Notes: a model not told the origin generated them from the letters alone. A DNA stretch of 64,000 bases from Pleodorina starrii (GCA_030267565.1 BRXU01000008.1:1550001-1614000), one strand, 5' to 3'. Counted from the first letter of the stretch, positions 23,763-36,483 are shown. Numbers and translations: made by a program.

Positions 23763-26700
23763 AACTGTTACATATCTGCCGGGCCGACACTGGCCGGGGG
23801 CGCTAACCCGCCCACATACGGGAGACCGCCGAAGCACTCCTCTGTTGAGGAGGGGCGTACCACCTTGTCCGCACACTGCACCGGGAAGTGCTAACCGCTG
23901 CGCCGTAATCGTCACAGGACAGCGTCCACCTGATTGTCCATGTGCCAGCTAAGCTAGCCCCAGGCGCCTACTGTCCTCAGTCCACCGAACGCATGCTCTA
24001 CAGCTGCGTAATCTACCAGGGCACTCACACCGGTGCCATTGCCACCTCCTATATCCTTCGGAAGCCTGCCGCCGCCCGATCTTATTTATCCAACCACCAC
24101 CTGCTATGCAGTCTGGTCCAGGCCCTATGCAGACTCATTCCTCCACCACTGCTCTGCGGCAGCGTATTTAGTCTTCTTGGTGGCATCCCACTCCAGCCGC
24201 CCCGCGCACCAGAGGACACCATTGTCTCCAGCCTTCGACACCCCGATCTCTTTCAACCGGGGGACCAGCGGTGGGGTATGATCCCACGTCTTCCGGTTAA
24301 GTTAGTGCCGACTCTGGGGATCGTGTGTGTGCGTGTCTGCTGTCGCAGCGGTTCCCTGCCTTCAACATGCTCCACTGTGTGGGCGTGCGTGCCGCGGCCA
24401 CCAACAGAGTGGCGGTTCGTTGTACACCTATACCCTACCGTACCGAACCATTCGTCCGCCGCGTTCAGCCGCCACGGCGCCAGCGCCGCGGCGCTCGAAT
24501 GCCCGCCATACCGAGAGAAACCCGCCCGCCTCCTTACCTTCCGCCGACCCAAACCGACCCATGGGTCACTGACCCATTGGGTCACTGACCCATTGGTCAC
24601 TCACCCATTGGTCACTTGGGTCACTGCACACCCCGCGCGCCGTCTGCCAGACGGCCTCACCTCTGGTTCCCCTCTAGCCTTCCAATGTCTTTTTTCCGGC
24701 TCGCAAGGATGTTCCTCTCTTCCTCTCGGCGCCCTGTCCCACCGACTCCACGCAGGCTACTCGACGTTCATCTCCGCGTGGCTGTACCCCCTCCTGGCGC
24801 ACTGGGTGTGGTGCCCCAAGGGCTGGCTGGGGTACGGCACACAGAGCCCGCTGCTGCGGACCGGCATGATCGACTTTGCCGGCTCGGCCGTCGTACACAT
24901 GACGGGAGGACTTTCAGGTGGGCTGTGCTTGTGCTGCGCTTGCGCTTTGCTATGTTGTTTGTGCCATCGCTATGCTGTGTTGTGCTGCGCTGCTGCGATG
25001 CCGTGCTGAGCTGTGCTGAGGGTGTGTTGCCGTATATGTTATGCGGAATGAAAGTGCCGCTGTGTGTTGTGCCGCTGTGTGCCGCCCTCCCGCGTCTTGC
25101 CCTCCCCCCATGTGTCACCTTCTCAGGCCTGGCCGGTGCGGTGATGCTAGGCCCCCGCATGGGCCGTTTCGATGCGGAGGGTCAGCCGCTGCCGCTGCCG
25201 GGCCACTCGGCGGTGCTGGTGGTGCTGGGGACCATACTGCTGTGGTTCGGATGGTGGGTGCAAACTGCAAAGCATGGGCTGTGCTGGGATCGGACACTGG
25301 GTCAGCGGTGCTGGGGCTGGCGGGTGCCGGGTTGGTGGGTGGTGGGTGGGGGAATGGAGGGAGGGGCTGAGCCGAGGGGTGATGGATGGGAGTAATGGGA
25401 GCTGTGGGGCAAGGACGGTGCACCAATAATTGGGTGTCTGGGAGTGGCAGCGAATCTGCTGCCGAATCCCGGCGCCCCTGGCACGACACTCTGCCGTGTG
25501 AATTATGAATGGCTACCGTATGCCACGTGGCGCATCCATCCTTCTGTGCATCGGAGACCCTCGAGAGAGCATCCACGGTGTCTCTTTCGCCTCTCGTCGT
25601 TGTCGTACGCACCTTCGATGGCTGTCGTACAGGTACGGCTTCAATCCGGTCTCCACACTCTTCATCGACACGGCCGCTGCAGCGGAGGTGGCGGCGCGCT
25701 CGGCGGTGACTACCACGCTGGCGGGCGCCGCGGGCGGCGTGGGCTGCCTGGCCTGGACATTGCTGAGGACCCGGGTACGAATCCAACTGGGTACGGTCTG
25801 CAGTGCGGAGGCGCGTCTTGACCGCGGCATCCTCCTGCATCGAGTTGCCCAGATTCCGCATTCTCGGGTCATCATCGCTCCTTCATTTGACACATTTCAA
25901 TCTCAACACCCCGTCCCCCCTTTTTTACGGAAGAAAACGTCCTACTTTACCAATGCCCGCTCGCCCGGCCCCCCGCCCGCGCCCTCCCTTCCTTTCCCCG
26001 GGCAGACGTTCGACCTGTACGCGCTGTGCAACGGTGTGCTGTGCGGCTTTGTGGCGGTCACCGCGGGCTGCCACGTGTATGAGCCCTGGGCGGCTGTCAT
26101 ATGCGGAGCCGGGGCGGGTGAGCAGCGGAGGGCAGCGGTACTGCGGAGGGCAGCGGGGCAGCGGAGAGCAGCGGAGGGCAGCGGGGTGGGGGGCCAGCAG
26201 GCGGCAGCGACCCAACGACATGAACGTAGGCGCAGGGGGTGAAAGCTGTGCGACCTGACCAGCAGGGGGCGAGTTTGCGGAGCCCCACCTGGGTTGACAT
26301 CGTTCTTCATAAGGGGGCGTGCGGCTCGCTCAGCGAGTGGGAAGGGTGGGAAGGGGGTGGGATATATAGGCCTTTTGTTTGTGGGAAGCTGGCTGCCAGG
26401 AAGATGAACTTCCCGAGCAACACCCCTCCGGGCCCTGATGCACGAGCCCACCGTATCCATCCTTGCGCCTGCCCCCCTGCCCCTCTGCCCCCCTGCCCGC
26501 TGCCCCCGCCCACTCCGGCGCGCAGGCATCATCTTCGACCTGGCCTGCATCTTGCTGCTCAAGCTCAAGATTGGTGCGTGCGTGTATGAGGGTGTATGAG
26601 GGAAACGGTGCCCAGGCCCCTGCGGGTTCCATGCGCGCGTGTGTGTGTGTGTGTGTACGAGGGGCCGGAATGAAGACCTCGTCTACCCACCCGGGAGCCG

Positions 26701-29437
26701 GGACCCCACCTTTGTGTGTATGTGTGCATGTGTGCCGGCCCCTCGCCCCCTTGTGTGAGACAAGCGACAATCCTCCCCTCCTGCCGACCCCTCCCCGCCT
26801 GTTGCACCCTCCCCCCTCCCCTCCCCACATCCCCCGACTCCCCCCCAAAGATGATCCGCTCGGCGCCGCGCCCATGCACGGCGGATGTGGCGCATACGGC
26901 ACTCTATTCGCTGGGCTGCTCGCAAAGAAGGTCGGTACGGCAGGTGACGCGGCGCTGTGCGTCCGTCCCGTCAGCCCCGTGGCGGCAGTCTCCAGAGACC
27001 CCCGGATGGCTGTCAGGGCAGAGCCCTCACCTTGCCTGCTGTAGACGCGCCATAGCCTTAGGGTGATGCACCGCCGCCCCCCTCTCGCTCGGCCGCACAG
27101 CTTCCCTTCATTCTCCCTCGTGGAGTTGTGGCGGTACACGCCCCGACTTCGACATCACACCCTGCCGCGGGCGCTTCGCGCCGGAAACTCCCCTTTGGGA
27201 GGTACGACACATAAAACCCACCCAACCACCAACCACCATTGACTCCACCACACCACACCGGCCGCCACGCACCCGGCCTGGCCCGGCCCGTCGCTAACTT
27301 ACCCCCCCGGAACGCCCTTCTCGCAGGGTTACATCGTACAGTCGTACACCCGTGTGTCGTACCCGTACGGGCTGTTTTACGGCGGCGGCGGCCGGCTGCT
27401 GGCTTGTCAGGTCATCGGCGTGTTGACGATCGCCGGGTGGACACTGGCTTGGATGATGCCGTTCTTCTGGGTACTCAAGGTATGGTAGGATCCAAGGCGT
27501 CCTCCACGTCGTACGATGCCGCCGTACGATGCCGCCGTACGGTGCTGTCGCGCGCGCTGCGGTCGTGAGGCAGGTCAAGTGCCAGTTTGTACTTACAGGG
27601 CTCCCTGCTGTTTTTGCGGTGAAGCAGTGCCCCCCCTGCATCGCCGCCTTGACGGAGGGGCTATCGGGCACGTGTCGTACCGTATCGTACATTACGGCAC
27701 ATCCGTTTTTCCTAGCCCCCGCACGCTCTCGAGTAGCTGCCGTGCGTGCGTGCGTGTTCATTTGCTGCCCGCAGCGCCTCAATCTGCTGCGCGTGCCGCC
27801 TGAGGAGGAGCTTCAGGGTTTGGACATGAGCAGGTGGGGGCTGCCTGCTGCGCGTGTGTGTGTTTGTGTTTGTGTTTGTGTATGTGTGTGCATGTATGGG
27901 TGAGCGTGTGGGCGTGTGGGCGGGGGCTGGGAGTCCGGCCGTCCAGGGCAAACCCTATCGCGCGGAGCGACCTATCTACGGCAACCAAGCGCAAAGTGCA
28001 TACACTCCCTTCCCATTCTCCCTCTCTTCCTTCCCGCTGTTCCACACACGCGGCTCTCTATAGCTGCGCCCCCATCCCCACACATGCATGCATGCGGTCT
28101 AGTCGAAGGGCCAACGCTCGCCTCCTGCTAACGCACACGAGCACACGACTGGCTGCTTGCTGTGGCACTGTTGCTGCTGTCATGTAAGGAGGGTTATCAA
28201 CAACGAAACCAAACGCTGGCAAACACAGAAAAACCTGTGCTTTGCCCGCGTCTGGTTGGAAGATAACCCTCCTTCCCTTCCCTCCTTCCCTTCCCTCCTT
28301 CCCTTCCCTCCTTCCCTTCCTCTTCCCTTCCTCTTCCCTTCCTCTTCCCTCCCCACTCCCAACGCCGCCTCCATTCCTCCGCTGCGGCGTCGTCCGTCTC
28401 TACTCGTCTCTGACATCCAACAACACACTCGCGCGCGTGCGCGTGCGCGCTCCGCTGCACGTGGGCCCCGCAACAGGCACTTCAGCCGGGCTTACTACAT
28501 GGAGGCTGACAGCTACAACAAACCGCTGGTGTCACAGATCACAACCTCCTACTCGTCCCCTGGCGCCATCGTCATCACCGCCGCAGGCGCCGCGATGGGG
28601 ACACCTGCCGTAAGTCAACTGCAGCAACCGTGCGTCAAAATCGTACATCTCGGATAATCGAAAATATCAGATATGTCACCCGCCGCCACCCAAAACGAAC
28701 CAGCACAGTTGAGGGCCGCATAGCTGAGGGCCGCGCCGCGCGCCGCGCACCGCTATGAACATCGCCGCCGGGATACCGTACACGCACGCGGCAAGGTAAC
28801 GGCCTCCGCCGTCCGCCCTGCGCCTCGCCCCACGCTCTACGCCCGGCTTGCTCGCCTGTGCCCCCAATCGTGCCCGGCTCGGCGCCTCGACCCTGCACCG
28901 CACCGCACTGCACTGCACTGCGCTGCACTGCACTGCACTGCACCACTGGCCCCGCCCGGACCGCCACTGCGCAGCGGTTTGTGTATGCGGCTTGATTGAT
29001 TGACTGCTTACTTACCCGGCGGGGAATCACATCTATCTTCACAGGGCGCCGCCGCCGCCGGCGGCAGCAGCTCCCCTGCGGGCGACGCCGCGATGCGCTC
29101 CCTGGAGCTCGCCCCCCAAACCGCCGCCGCCTGGTCCACGTCCTTCCCCGCTCAGCCGAAGGCTGCTGAGGCCGCCGCCTGGGGTGCGGAGCAGGGGCAG
29201 CCGCGCGCGGAGTCGCCGCTTGTGGAGACGCCGTTTCAACAGGCACTACCTGTCAAGTTGGCAGCGGGCTTCGGCCGGGACGTGGGCGGTGCGCTGCTCG
29301 TCCAATCGCCGAGGGGCGTGGTGGGAGATAAGCAGCAGAAGCAGCAGCCTCAGCAGCAGGAGGTGGAGGGGCTGGACGGCGGCCAGGAGGGCGAGGGAGG
29401 TAATAACGACAGCAGCGACGAAGTGATCCCATTTTGA
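21327..29437 (+). CDS. AMT1: AMT1-type ammonium transporter (643 aa, 16 exons)
   Basis: Exons: 21327-21452, 21527-21595, 21755-21778, 22325-22422, 22639-22742, 22848-22949, 24756-24917, 25127-25253, 25633-25774, 26006-26117, 26526-26573, 26851-26930, 27327-27479, 27775-27833, 28477-28609, 29045-29437 (1932 nt). It is a plasma-membrane ammonium permease of the Amt/Mep/Rh family. Signature segments in order: [68 protein letters not shown] (pore His222), [28 protein letters not shown] (pore His381) and the cytosolic GLDMSRHF. The twin-His pore and DDPLxAAxxHGGCGA favour AMT1 over AMT2. The core ends near residue 470; a further ~170 residues, rich in Ala/Gln/Ser and ending DSSDEVIPF, form an unusually long cytosolic tail. 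Exon 3 encodes only 8 residues. The 1.8-kb intron 6 contains a 150-bp dispersed element and a large palindrome. Confidence 0.95.
22985..23090. repeat. (GT)n microsatellite in AMT intron 6
   Basis: Interrupted GT/GC tract immediately before the 150-bp dispersed element. The second copy of that element (56287-56440) is flanked by AC repeats in the matching position. Confidence 0.85.
23091..23241 (+). mobile_element. Short dispersed element, copy 1 (AMT intron 6)
   Basis: About 150 bp almost identical, in reverse orientation, to 56287-56440 in a subtilase intron; I see one substitution and one 4-bp length difference. It carries no ORF. A diverged relative starts near 23767 with similar GGGCC, GGCCGGGGGC and AGACCGCC landmarks. 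Both copies abut GT/AC repeats. Probably non-autonomous; type undetermined. Confidence 0.65.
23568..23746 (+). repeat. 86-bp perfect palindrome in AMT intron 6
   Basis: Arms 23568-23653 and 23661-23746 are exact reverse complements around a 7-nt loop. The outer arms are AC/GT repeats, the inner 45 bp are unique and GC-rich. It would form a cruciform in DNA or a long double-stranded stem in the pre-mRNA. Confidence 0.9.
24556..24627. repeat. Tandem repeat of a GACCCATTGGGTCACT unit in AMT intron 6
   Basis: Four to five imperfect copies of a 15-17-bp unit containing the palindromic GACCCATTGGTCAC core, about 130 bp before the exon 7 acceptor. Confidence 0.75.
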
Positions 29438-30464
29438 GGATACGGGCGGGGGCGTGGAGGTGCGGGCAGTGTAGTGGTTAGCGGGGCAGGGAGGGCGGGC
29501 GGGCGGGCGGGAGGGAGGGAGCGCTTGTGCGTGCGTGCGAGGGGTGCATGGGGCGAGGGACATTACAATAATGCCCCGCCCGCTCCCTCCATCAGGCTCG
29601 ATCCAGCAGCGATCTAGTACTGCAGGGACAGCAATGCTGCAGTTGTTTGTATTATGGACTTGATGCATTTATGATTATTACTCCTATTATTATCTTGTAT
29701 GGTATTTGTACGCGTGTTAATGTGCGCGTGTCGGTGTGTATTTCAGTTTCTGGGAGGTTGATCGCTGGGGAGGACAAAGCTAGGCACGGCTCCTCCTGAA
29801 TGCACCCGTGTTAGTTGGGGCTGGCTGCTGCTGGGCTCACACACATACTTGCATACTTGATGACGGGGAAGCTTCGTTGATTGCCATACTAGCTTTTATA
29901 GGTTTGCTCGATCGTCAATATGCGTGCTAACGGCGGCGCGTAGCAGCGCAATGTTGGTAATAACAAAAACTGTCGCATGTATGAAGGACAAGGGCGGCTA
30001 GATAGATAGGCTGGTCGGACGGGTTAATAGCGATTAGATTTGAGCGAGAGTAAACCTGCAGCTAAATCACCGCAGCTGTATTTGATGAGCGGGGCGCCAT
30101 ACGCGCCGAGACGGGGCGGAGTCGCTGAAATGAGGCGGCCGGCGGGCGGCATCGTAGCGGGTTTGCACACACACCTGCTGCTGCTGAGGGCGCGCTTCCG
30201 ATCGAGTGCAGATTATTATTATTACTATCAATGCTTGGCAGCGAGGACTTACACCCACACACATACCGTACATCTACGCCCCCCCCAACACCTCCCCCCC
30301 CCCCACACACACACACTTACAATCACATACCGGTACACCCACACATACACCCACATGCGGGGGAACGCAGCAGCAGGTGTGAGCGCTCGCGTGCGGCCTA
30401 TTGTCATCAATAAGGAGAGTGCATCGCAGCAGGTGCTGCTGCCGGGATGCATGGAACATGGAGG

Positions 30465-30469
30465 TGTAA
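30465..30469 (+). terminator. Candidate TGTAA poly(A) signal of the ammonium transporter
   Basis: First TGTAA I find after the stop at 29437, about 1 kb downstream; another is at about 30514. The long 3' UTR is uncertain. Confidence 0.3.
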
Positions 30470-32551
30470 GCCTGGGCTCCTGTGCGTACGTCAATACACC
30501 CTCGCTTTCGTCGGTGTAAGTATGTATGGCTGTGAGCGCGCGGCACTATTTGGAGTGAGTGAGATATGTGTATGTACGTAACTGCGTATATGCGGCGACG
30601 CAGGACGGATGGAGGACGGAGACGTACGTTGATTGTCTTCGGTGTTGGGACGTTGCCCATGGATCCCATACATACATACGTATACGGGACCTGCAGGCGT
30701 GTGTGTGTGCTCGTGTAGTATGGTATACATGCCCTGACGGCGGCGCGGCTGCAGCTAGATAGATAGGTGGGTCGTCTACTAGGTCTGCTAGGTAATAAGG
30801 AGGTGGGGGGCTGGGTCGCCAGCGAGGCGACCATCGCGCCTCTCTACATTCCCAGCTGGGGAGTGGGAGCGCATACCGGTATATGCATGGTCTTCCGGTG
30901 GGTAGGGTGCTGCTAGATACCGGTAGCTTGCGATGCATGATTGCATGTGCGTGGGGACAGCCGCATGCCGAACACAGTGCGTGCGTGAGCACGTGTGCGT
31001 GTGCGTGTGCGTGGCACGGCGAGTGCTGTATGTGCGTGTTTGTCGGTGGCCCGGGCAACGAGTGCGTGCCATGCATGTCGGTATGGGAACCGAATAATAA
31101 TAATAATATAATATTACGCCGGGCAAACCCTGGCGTGGTTTATGGGGGCGGGTGCGATGAGGCTCGAATGGGAGCCTATACGCCGCCACCACCACCGGTA
31201 TGGGAACCGAGCGAAGGAGGAGCCCAACCCAGTCCGGGCGGGGCAGATGGAGGTAGGGGCGCAGCTGTTGGGGGGATGCGGCCGCCTCCGGCGAATCCTA
31301 GCTACACGGACTTGAGGCGCGCGGGAATGCCCCCGGCCCCCCGCCCCATTTAGCCGCGGCACTGTATGTCCCGCCGCGTCATGTATGTCCGGCGAAGCGT
31401 TTGCTTGAGAGTCTCTGGCACATCTGGCTTGGGCTGGCGGACTACTGCTGGGCCTGGAGCGGCTGCTGGCCTGGGTTAATTACAACGGCCCGGGACGAGG
31501 GAACGCAACGCGGTTACCTGGGATATTACCTGGGTTGTGCCGATGAAATTGGCCTCTACTGTCTACTCTATCTTCGGCCTGACACAACAGGATTCAACCA
31601 CTGCCGCGATACATTGTAGTACGGTGTTGTACCGCCGGCAAACCGCCGTACGTATCGTATGGAAGTATCCACATACACACACGCTGCGTGGCTCCCGTGA
31701 TCTTTCGTTCGTTCGTTCGTCATGGGCTCTTTTTGGGCGGGGCCCCAGCGCGAAGCGCCCGGGGGGGCCCCGCCCTGTAGGATTGCCCATGTCCGTGTGG
31801 CCTGTGAACTGTGGACTGTGGTGTCCTAACCAAAGTGCAGAATCTCGGCCAACGGAAAGGCTTCATAAGTAAAAGATTACATTCTTTATTGCACGGTAAA
31901 TTTATTATAGGAACCCAACATCGCATGAGTAAAAACCAGTCTCCATGGACCGAGGCCGAGGTCAAACCAACACCTCTCGGCCTATAATTAATTCCAGAAG
32001 ATTCATCGTTCCTTAAAGTGGATTTCTGACATGACGGCGTGAAATGAATCTTCGTTTCGGCGACCAACTAAGTTTGCATTGCGAACATTCTTCCCGCGAC
32101 CACACCACAGCAGCTTTGCTAGCCGGTCCGACCGACTTGACGCACACTTATATTACAAAGGTTGCAAGGAGCAAACCATGAGGGGCAAACTGCTGGTTGT
32201 TAGACGCCAAGCCGCAAATGCACGCATGATGCAGCGGTCTTCTGCGGGCCGCCCAACAAGTCCAGTCGGCAACCTAGGGGATCCCTGTCCTAATGTTAAA
32301 GCATTCAAGCCTCCTCTACGGCGAATACCTCAGTAGCGAAGCCTGTGCACTCTCGTCGGCAACTGCACGTCGTCGCAATCAACCCTCGCAAACAGTTCCG
32401 CTGTCCTTCTATTGGCAAGTCAGCCTGCGTGATGTGTAAATGATACACTCCATGTCTACTGTCAAGTAACTTCAGCCAATGCGCTGGACGGAAGAGTTGC
32501 ACAGTGCCGAGACGGCGCGCGATGCTAAACATGGGTCGGATTGCTGAAGCC

Positions 32552-32811
32552 GCAGGCATTTCAGATATAAAGCTCTGGCTGCCTATCAGCAGGAATGTCG
32601 ACACTCTCACAGTTGACGCCCTCGCCGCTCGCTTTGGAAATGCCGTATTTCGGTCGATGCGCATATGCGCTGATGCACCCGGCGGGATGACGCGCTTCGC
32701 GCGGCGCCGGCAGGCCTTGCTAACAACTCGGCTAGCAGGCATTTCGGGAAAAAGCTCTGGCTGTCTATCAGCAGGAATGTCGACACTCTCACACTTCACG
32801 CCCTCGCCGCC
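32552..32811. repeat. Pair of ~76-bp direct repeats
   Basis: Segments 32552-32628 and 32735-32810 match closely (core AGCTCTGGCTG, TATCAGCAGGAATGTCGACA, CTCACA and CGCCCTCGCCGC), offset by about 183 bp. Origin unknown. Confidence 0.8.
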
Positions 32812-33271
32812 CTAGCACTCAACTTAACCCGTACGGATTTAGTGGGGCCCCGCCCTTTTTCCGGCTTCAAGGAAGCCGACACCAACCCCTTGTCCCAACC
32901 GCAGTGACATACAGCGAACATGCATGCAACTCGCCGACCACGCTCGAAATTCTCCATCTCCATCTCCGATGGCTGCCGCCGCCTGCTGCTGCCGGCCCCG
33001 GCCTGCCGGTCGTGGAAATGAATGGGGCAGTGAACAAGCGATTGGCGTCCCTTCAGTGATTACGCAAAACCCAGACGCAAACCCCGTAAACCTCCGACGC
33101 GTCACGCCGCCGCAGCCAGCGCCACGTATGTACGCCAGCGTTTTTTTCGAAAATCCCGGGGAATTATCTATTCCGAACCAAGGAACGAACTTTCGGGGTA
33201 AATTAAATCTCATTCCTTAGCTGTGAGGCGCTGGGGGGGGCTTCGCCCCCCCCCAGACCCCCCCCATTAAA

Positions 33272-33276
33272 TTACA
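33272..33276 (-). terminator. Candidate TGTAA poly(A) signal after the small ORF
   Basis: TTACA on the plus strand, just beyond the stop of the 90-codon ORF, followed downstream by a G/C hairpin at 33231-33256. Confidence 0.3.
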
Positions 33277-33297
33277 AGTTCCAAAAAATAAAGTCCG

Positions 33298-33570
33298 TTA
33301 GTTAACACTGGTTGGATTTGTGTCCATGCCATAAAGCGCACACGGTGTAAGCACAGCACGCCGATACCGAGCCCACGATGCCATGGCGACGTCTGCGACG
33401 CCGTCCGCCGGAACGCCCTCGCCATTGCCGCCAAGTGGTTCGACGTTCTGCTTTGGAGGCCTTCCGCGCTTTACTTCTTTAGCTGCAGAGTATTTCGACG
33501 CGTTTGGGCCAGTCAAGAATGCGCCTATACCACGTTGACCAACGGGTGTGACCTTCTTGTTAATGTCCAT
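33298..33570 (-). CDS. Small hypothetical ORF with an AT-hook-like motif (90 aa)
   Basis: A single-frame ATG-initiated ORF of 90 codons beginning MDINKKVTPVGQRG and containing KRGRPPKQN, an AT-hook-like core (RGRP). A minus-strand TGTAA lies 22 nt beyond the stop, which is unusual for a chance ORF. I recognise no family; it may be a small gene, the first exon of something larger, or a transposon remnant. Composition is less GC-rich than the known genes. Confidence 0.3.
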   Translation of the reverse strand: MDINKKVTPVGQRGIGAFLTGPNASKYSAAKEVKRGRPPKQNVEPLGGNGEGVPADGVADVAMASWARYRRAVLTPCALYGMDTNPTSVN

Positions 33571-34650
33571 AGTGTTTCATGTCTGTTTGTAAGTAAACCT
33601 AATGGTTTAGGCCTTGCGTTGGGACGGCCGAAGGCGAAAGGAATGGATTTGGCGGAAGGAATGATAAAGTACGACCGAAGCGAAACTATTCCTTTTTTTC
33701 AAGTCCCAAAACCCGATTTATTCCTTTTTCGGAATATATTCCTTAAAAAAACACTGATGGACGCACACAGCTGCTGCTGGCCGCCACGCACGCGCGCGTG
33801 CGTGCCGGTGTATATAAGTGCAGTGATCCTCCAAAATAAACCTTGTGAACGTCCCAGTGCGTGCGCGGAGCCAGAGACATCCGTTGTTGTATGTTGATTC
33901 AGAGCAGTTAATCGCCACAGCGCACACATGTGCGCGATGCACCGCTTCCCGAACACATACAACTGAGGATGAATAATTGCGTGCTTCTGGACAGGCCATG
34001 AGCCACGATGTAGGAGATGCATGAGCCGGGCCCGGGCTCTAGCTGTCCTTCGCATACGTATGCCGCATGCAACAACGGATGGATACGTATGGCGCCGTAC
34101 AACACAGCCTGCCTGCCGTACTACTTCAGAGCTATAGTTGGCAGGTTCGGTCCGCGCAGCGTCGACGACCAACAGCTGAGCCTACCAAGGCTGCTGCTGC
34201 TAGCTGGCTGGCTTCCCCAAAGGACGAACAGCCGTACTGTGCGCTCATCTCCCCGCCGGCGCACGCATCACCTACCTGATCCACATCCACACAACAACCC
34301 GAAGCGCCAGATGCACAAAATACCCCACATACGTACGTACATCTATCCTCCTTGGTCCGCGTTCAGTGTCTCTGCATGCCGTACATTATGTCGTACAGTA
34401 ATCTTCACCTCGTATGTGTCTATGTGTGTGTGTGGGTGTGATGTTGCGTCGCCGGCTGGCGGGGCTCTGTCACATTTTCACTCTTTGCCGCAAAATAGCC
34501 CACCATTACGCCGCCCGCCCCCCATCCACACCTCTTCGCAATCCCAAGCTGTCTATGCTGCTCCATCCCCGCTCGCCCAGGGTGAACTGTGGACGCCCCT
34601 ACCTGTGCGTTCCGCCAGGGCGGCAGTAGTCACTACTCACGCCCGTGTGC

Positions 34651-34686
<36 letters not shown>

Positions 34687-34794
34687 TGGAAGCACATATA
34701 GCCCTGACAGGAAACCAGTGTGTGGCGAACGAAACACAACATAACACCCGAATTGCTTCACGCATGCAGCACGACGGGATGCACGATTAATTCT

Positions 34795-34860
34795 GGTCCC
34801 TGCCGGGATCGAACCCGGGTGGCGCAGCCATTCCGCGCCTGCCGCGGACTCCCATCAGGT
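34795..34860 (-). other. tRNA-like 3' half / possible SINE remnant
   Basis: On the minus strand GGGTTCGATCCCGG matches the pol III B-box (T-arm) and is followed by CAGGGACCA, like a tRNA 3' end. I cannot fold an acceptor stem or find an anticodon arm upstream, so a full tRNA is not supported. A tRNA-derived repeat is possible. Confidence 0.3.
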
Positions 34861-36483
34861 CCCATCAAGCTTCCGTTTGCTTGGAAGGCGCCCGGCCGGC
34901 CTTCCCTTCCTCCACATCAAGTCGCATGCCTACGCCTACCCTGACGCCTACTCTTATTATTGCAGCCCGGTACACGCCAGGCAAGCAAACAAGCAGTAGT
35001 CAAGCAAACGGCAGTCAAGCAACCAAGCGAGCAAAGCAACTTGTCCACGCACGACAACATCAAAACAAATCAAAACATTCCTAATCGCTGCCGCGCTTTG
35101 CGCGCCGTGATCGATGGGTGCCGCAACTGCCGCTCCGAAGCCGGCCTCCTCTATCTAACCATCGTTTGATTTTGGGCGGGGCGGAACACGTCCCAGATAG
35201 ACCGGCCCCTCTTTGCACCACACACACACACACGCGCGCCCCTGAGTGCCACGCGGCGGCACCTGCCCGGCGGCCCGGCTGGAATGCAGCTCAGAAGCTC
35301 AGAACAGCAAAGGTATTGCAGTGTTTCACTGCGTGTGTGGCGCGCCCAGCCTCAGGTTGCACCGACGATAGCATCGATGTAACCTAACGGCACGGCCGGC
35401 GATCGACCAACAATCGGATCAACCGCGATGCGACCCGCCTCTATCTGCATCGCTCGGCGCGCATCGAACTAGCACACACACAGTTATATGAAGTAAACTT
35501 CTTCCAAGCTATCATCTCCGCCCGCAGCTCAAAGCAGCATCAAAAACGACGCGCTGGAAAGGATGAAGGCGGCCGAGCGGGAACCCACCTGGCCCCGCCC
35601 GCTCAACCCACGCAAATAAACCACCACCAAAAAATGGTCGTCTTCGCTTCAGTGCAAGGCCAGCTGGCCAGCTGGCTCTAACGCGCGCTTCGGGTCCATC
35701 GGGAGCCCACTGTAACAACTACAGCAATGATCGATGAAGATTGCAACTTTCGCGGTAATCATCCTGCGGAGAGCAGCATGCATTCGTCTATCGGCCCACA
35801 GCAGCAGTTTCATTCAATCCATCCATACCGTTAGTGTCCGTTGACAATGAGTCACTCGCTCGCAGCGGTGCGGAATGCACCAGCAGCACAGCAGCAGCAG
35901 CAGGTAAAGCGCCGGGCAGCGCGCGCGTCGATGGAAAACCGGCAAGTAAGCGCCTGCGCAGCGGCGGCCGCAGCAGGTGGTCTGCTGCCCACCTGCGCAG
36001 CAGGCCTGCTCCGACCACAGCCGCATCATCATCAGGCACACATTTTTGACAAGTTCTTTCCAAGCTTAATGCGATCCTGCATGCGGGTAGATAGCTAGGT
36101 AACAAACCACGCCAAACCTGCCAACTAACGACACCACCAGAGACCGACCTTCATATGTACGTGTCCCATCCTCCCAAAGAGTTGCATTCGTGCAGCAGAA
36201 GTAACTAGTGCAGTGTTCCCCGCGGGGAAAGGAACCCACAAACGATACCTACCTGCGCGCGTCAGCAGGCGTGACCATTCATTCATTCGTTCGTTCCCTT
36301 GCGGAGGCAGGGGCAGGCAGGCAGGGGCTTGAATCCCGCTGGGGAGGCAGGCCAGCTGGGCCTTCGGGCCTTTGCAACCGGTGCGCAGCACCCGCCTTGC
36401 TTGGTGGGTGCCACAACACACACCTACCGCAATTTCTCAAGCAGAGACACGCTTGCACAAGCAAGGGCGGCTCAACCGCATCT

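Noticed and set aside
30883..31353. Plus-strand ORF ending in a Pro-rich segment
   Set aside because: The upstream half is microsatellite translation and no splice link to the AMT gene is convincing; the AMT frame already ends cleanly at 29437.
31730..32860. Possible terminal inverted repeats of a DNA transposon
   Set aside because: Only 13 GC-rich bases are complementary; the adjoining T runs are in direct, not inverted, orientation, and no transposase-like frame lies between them.
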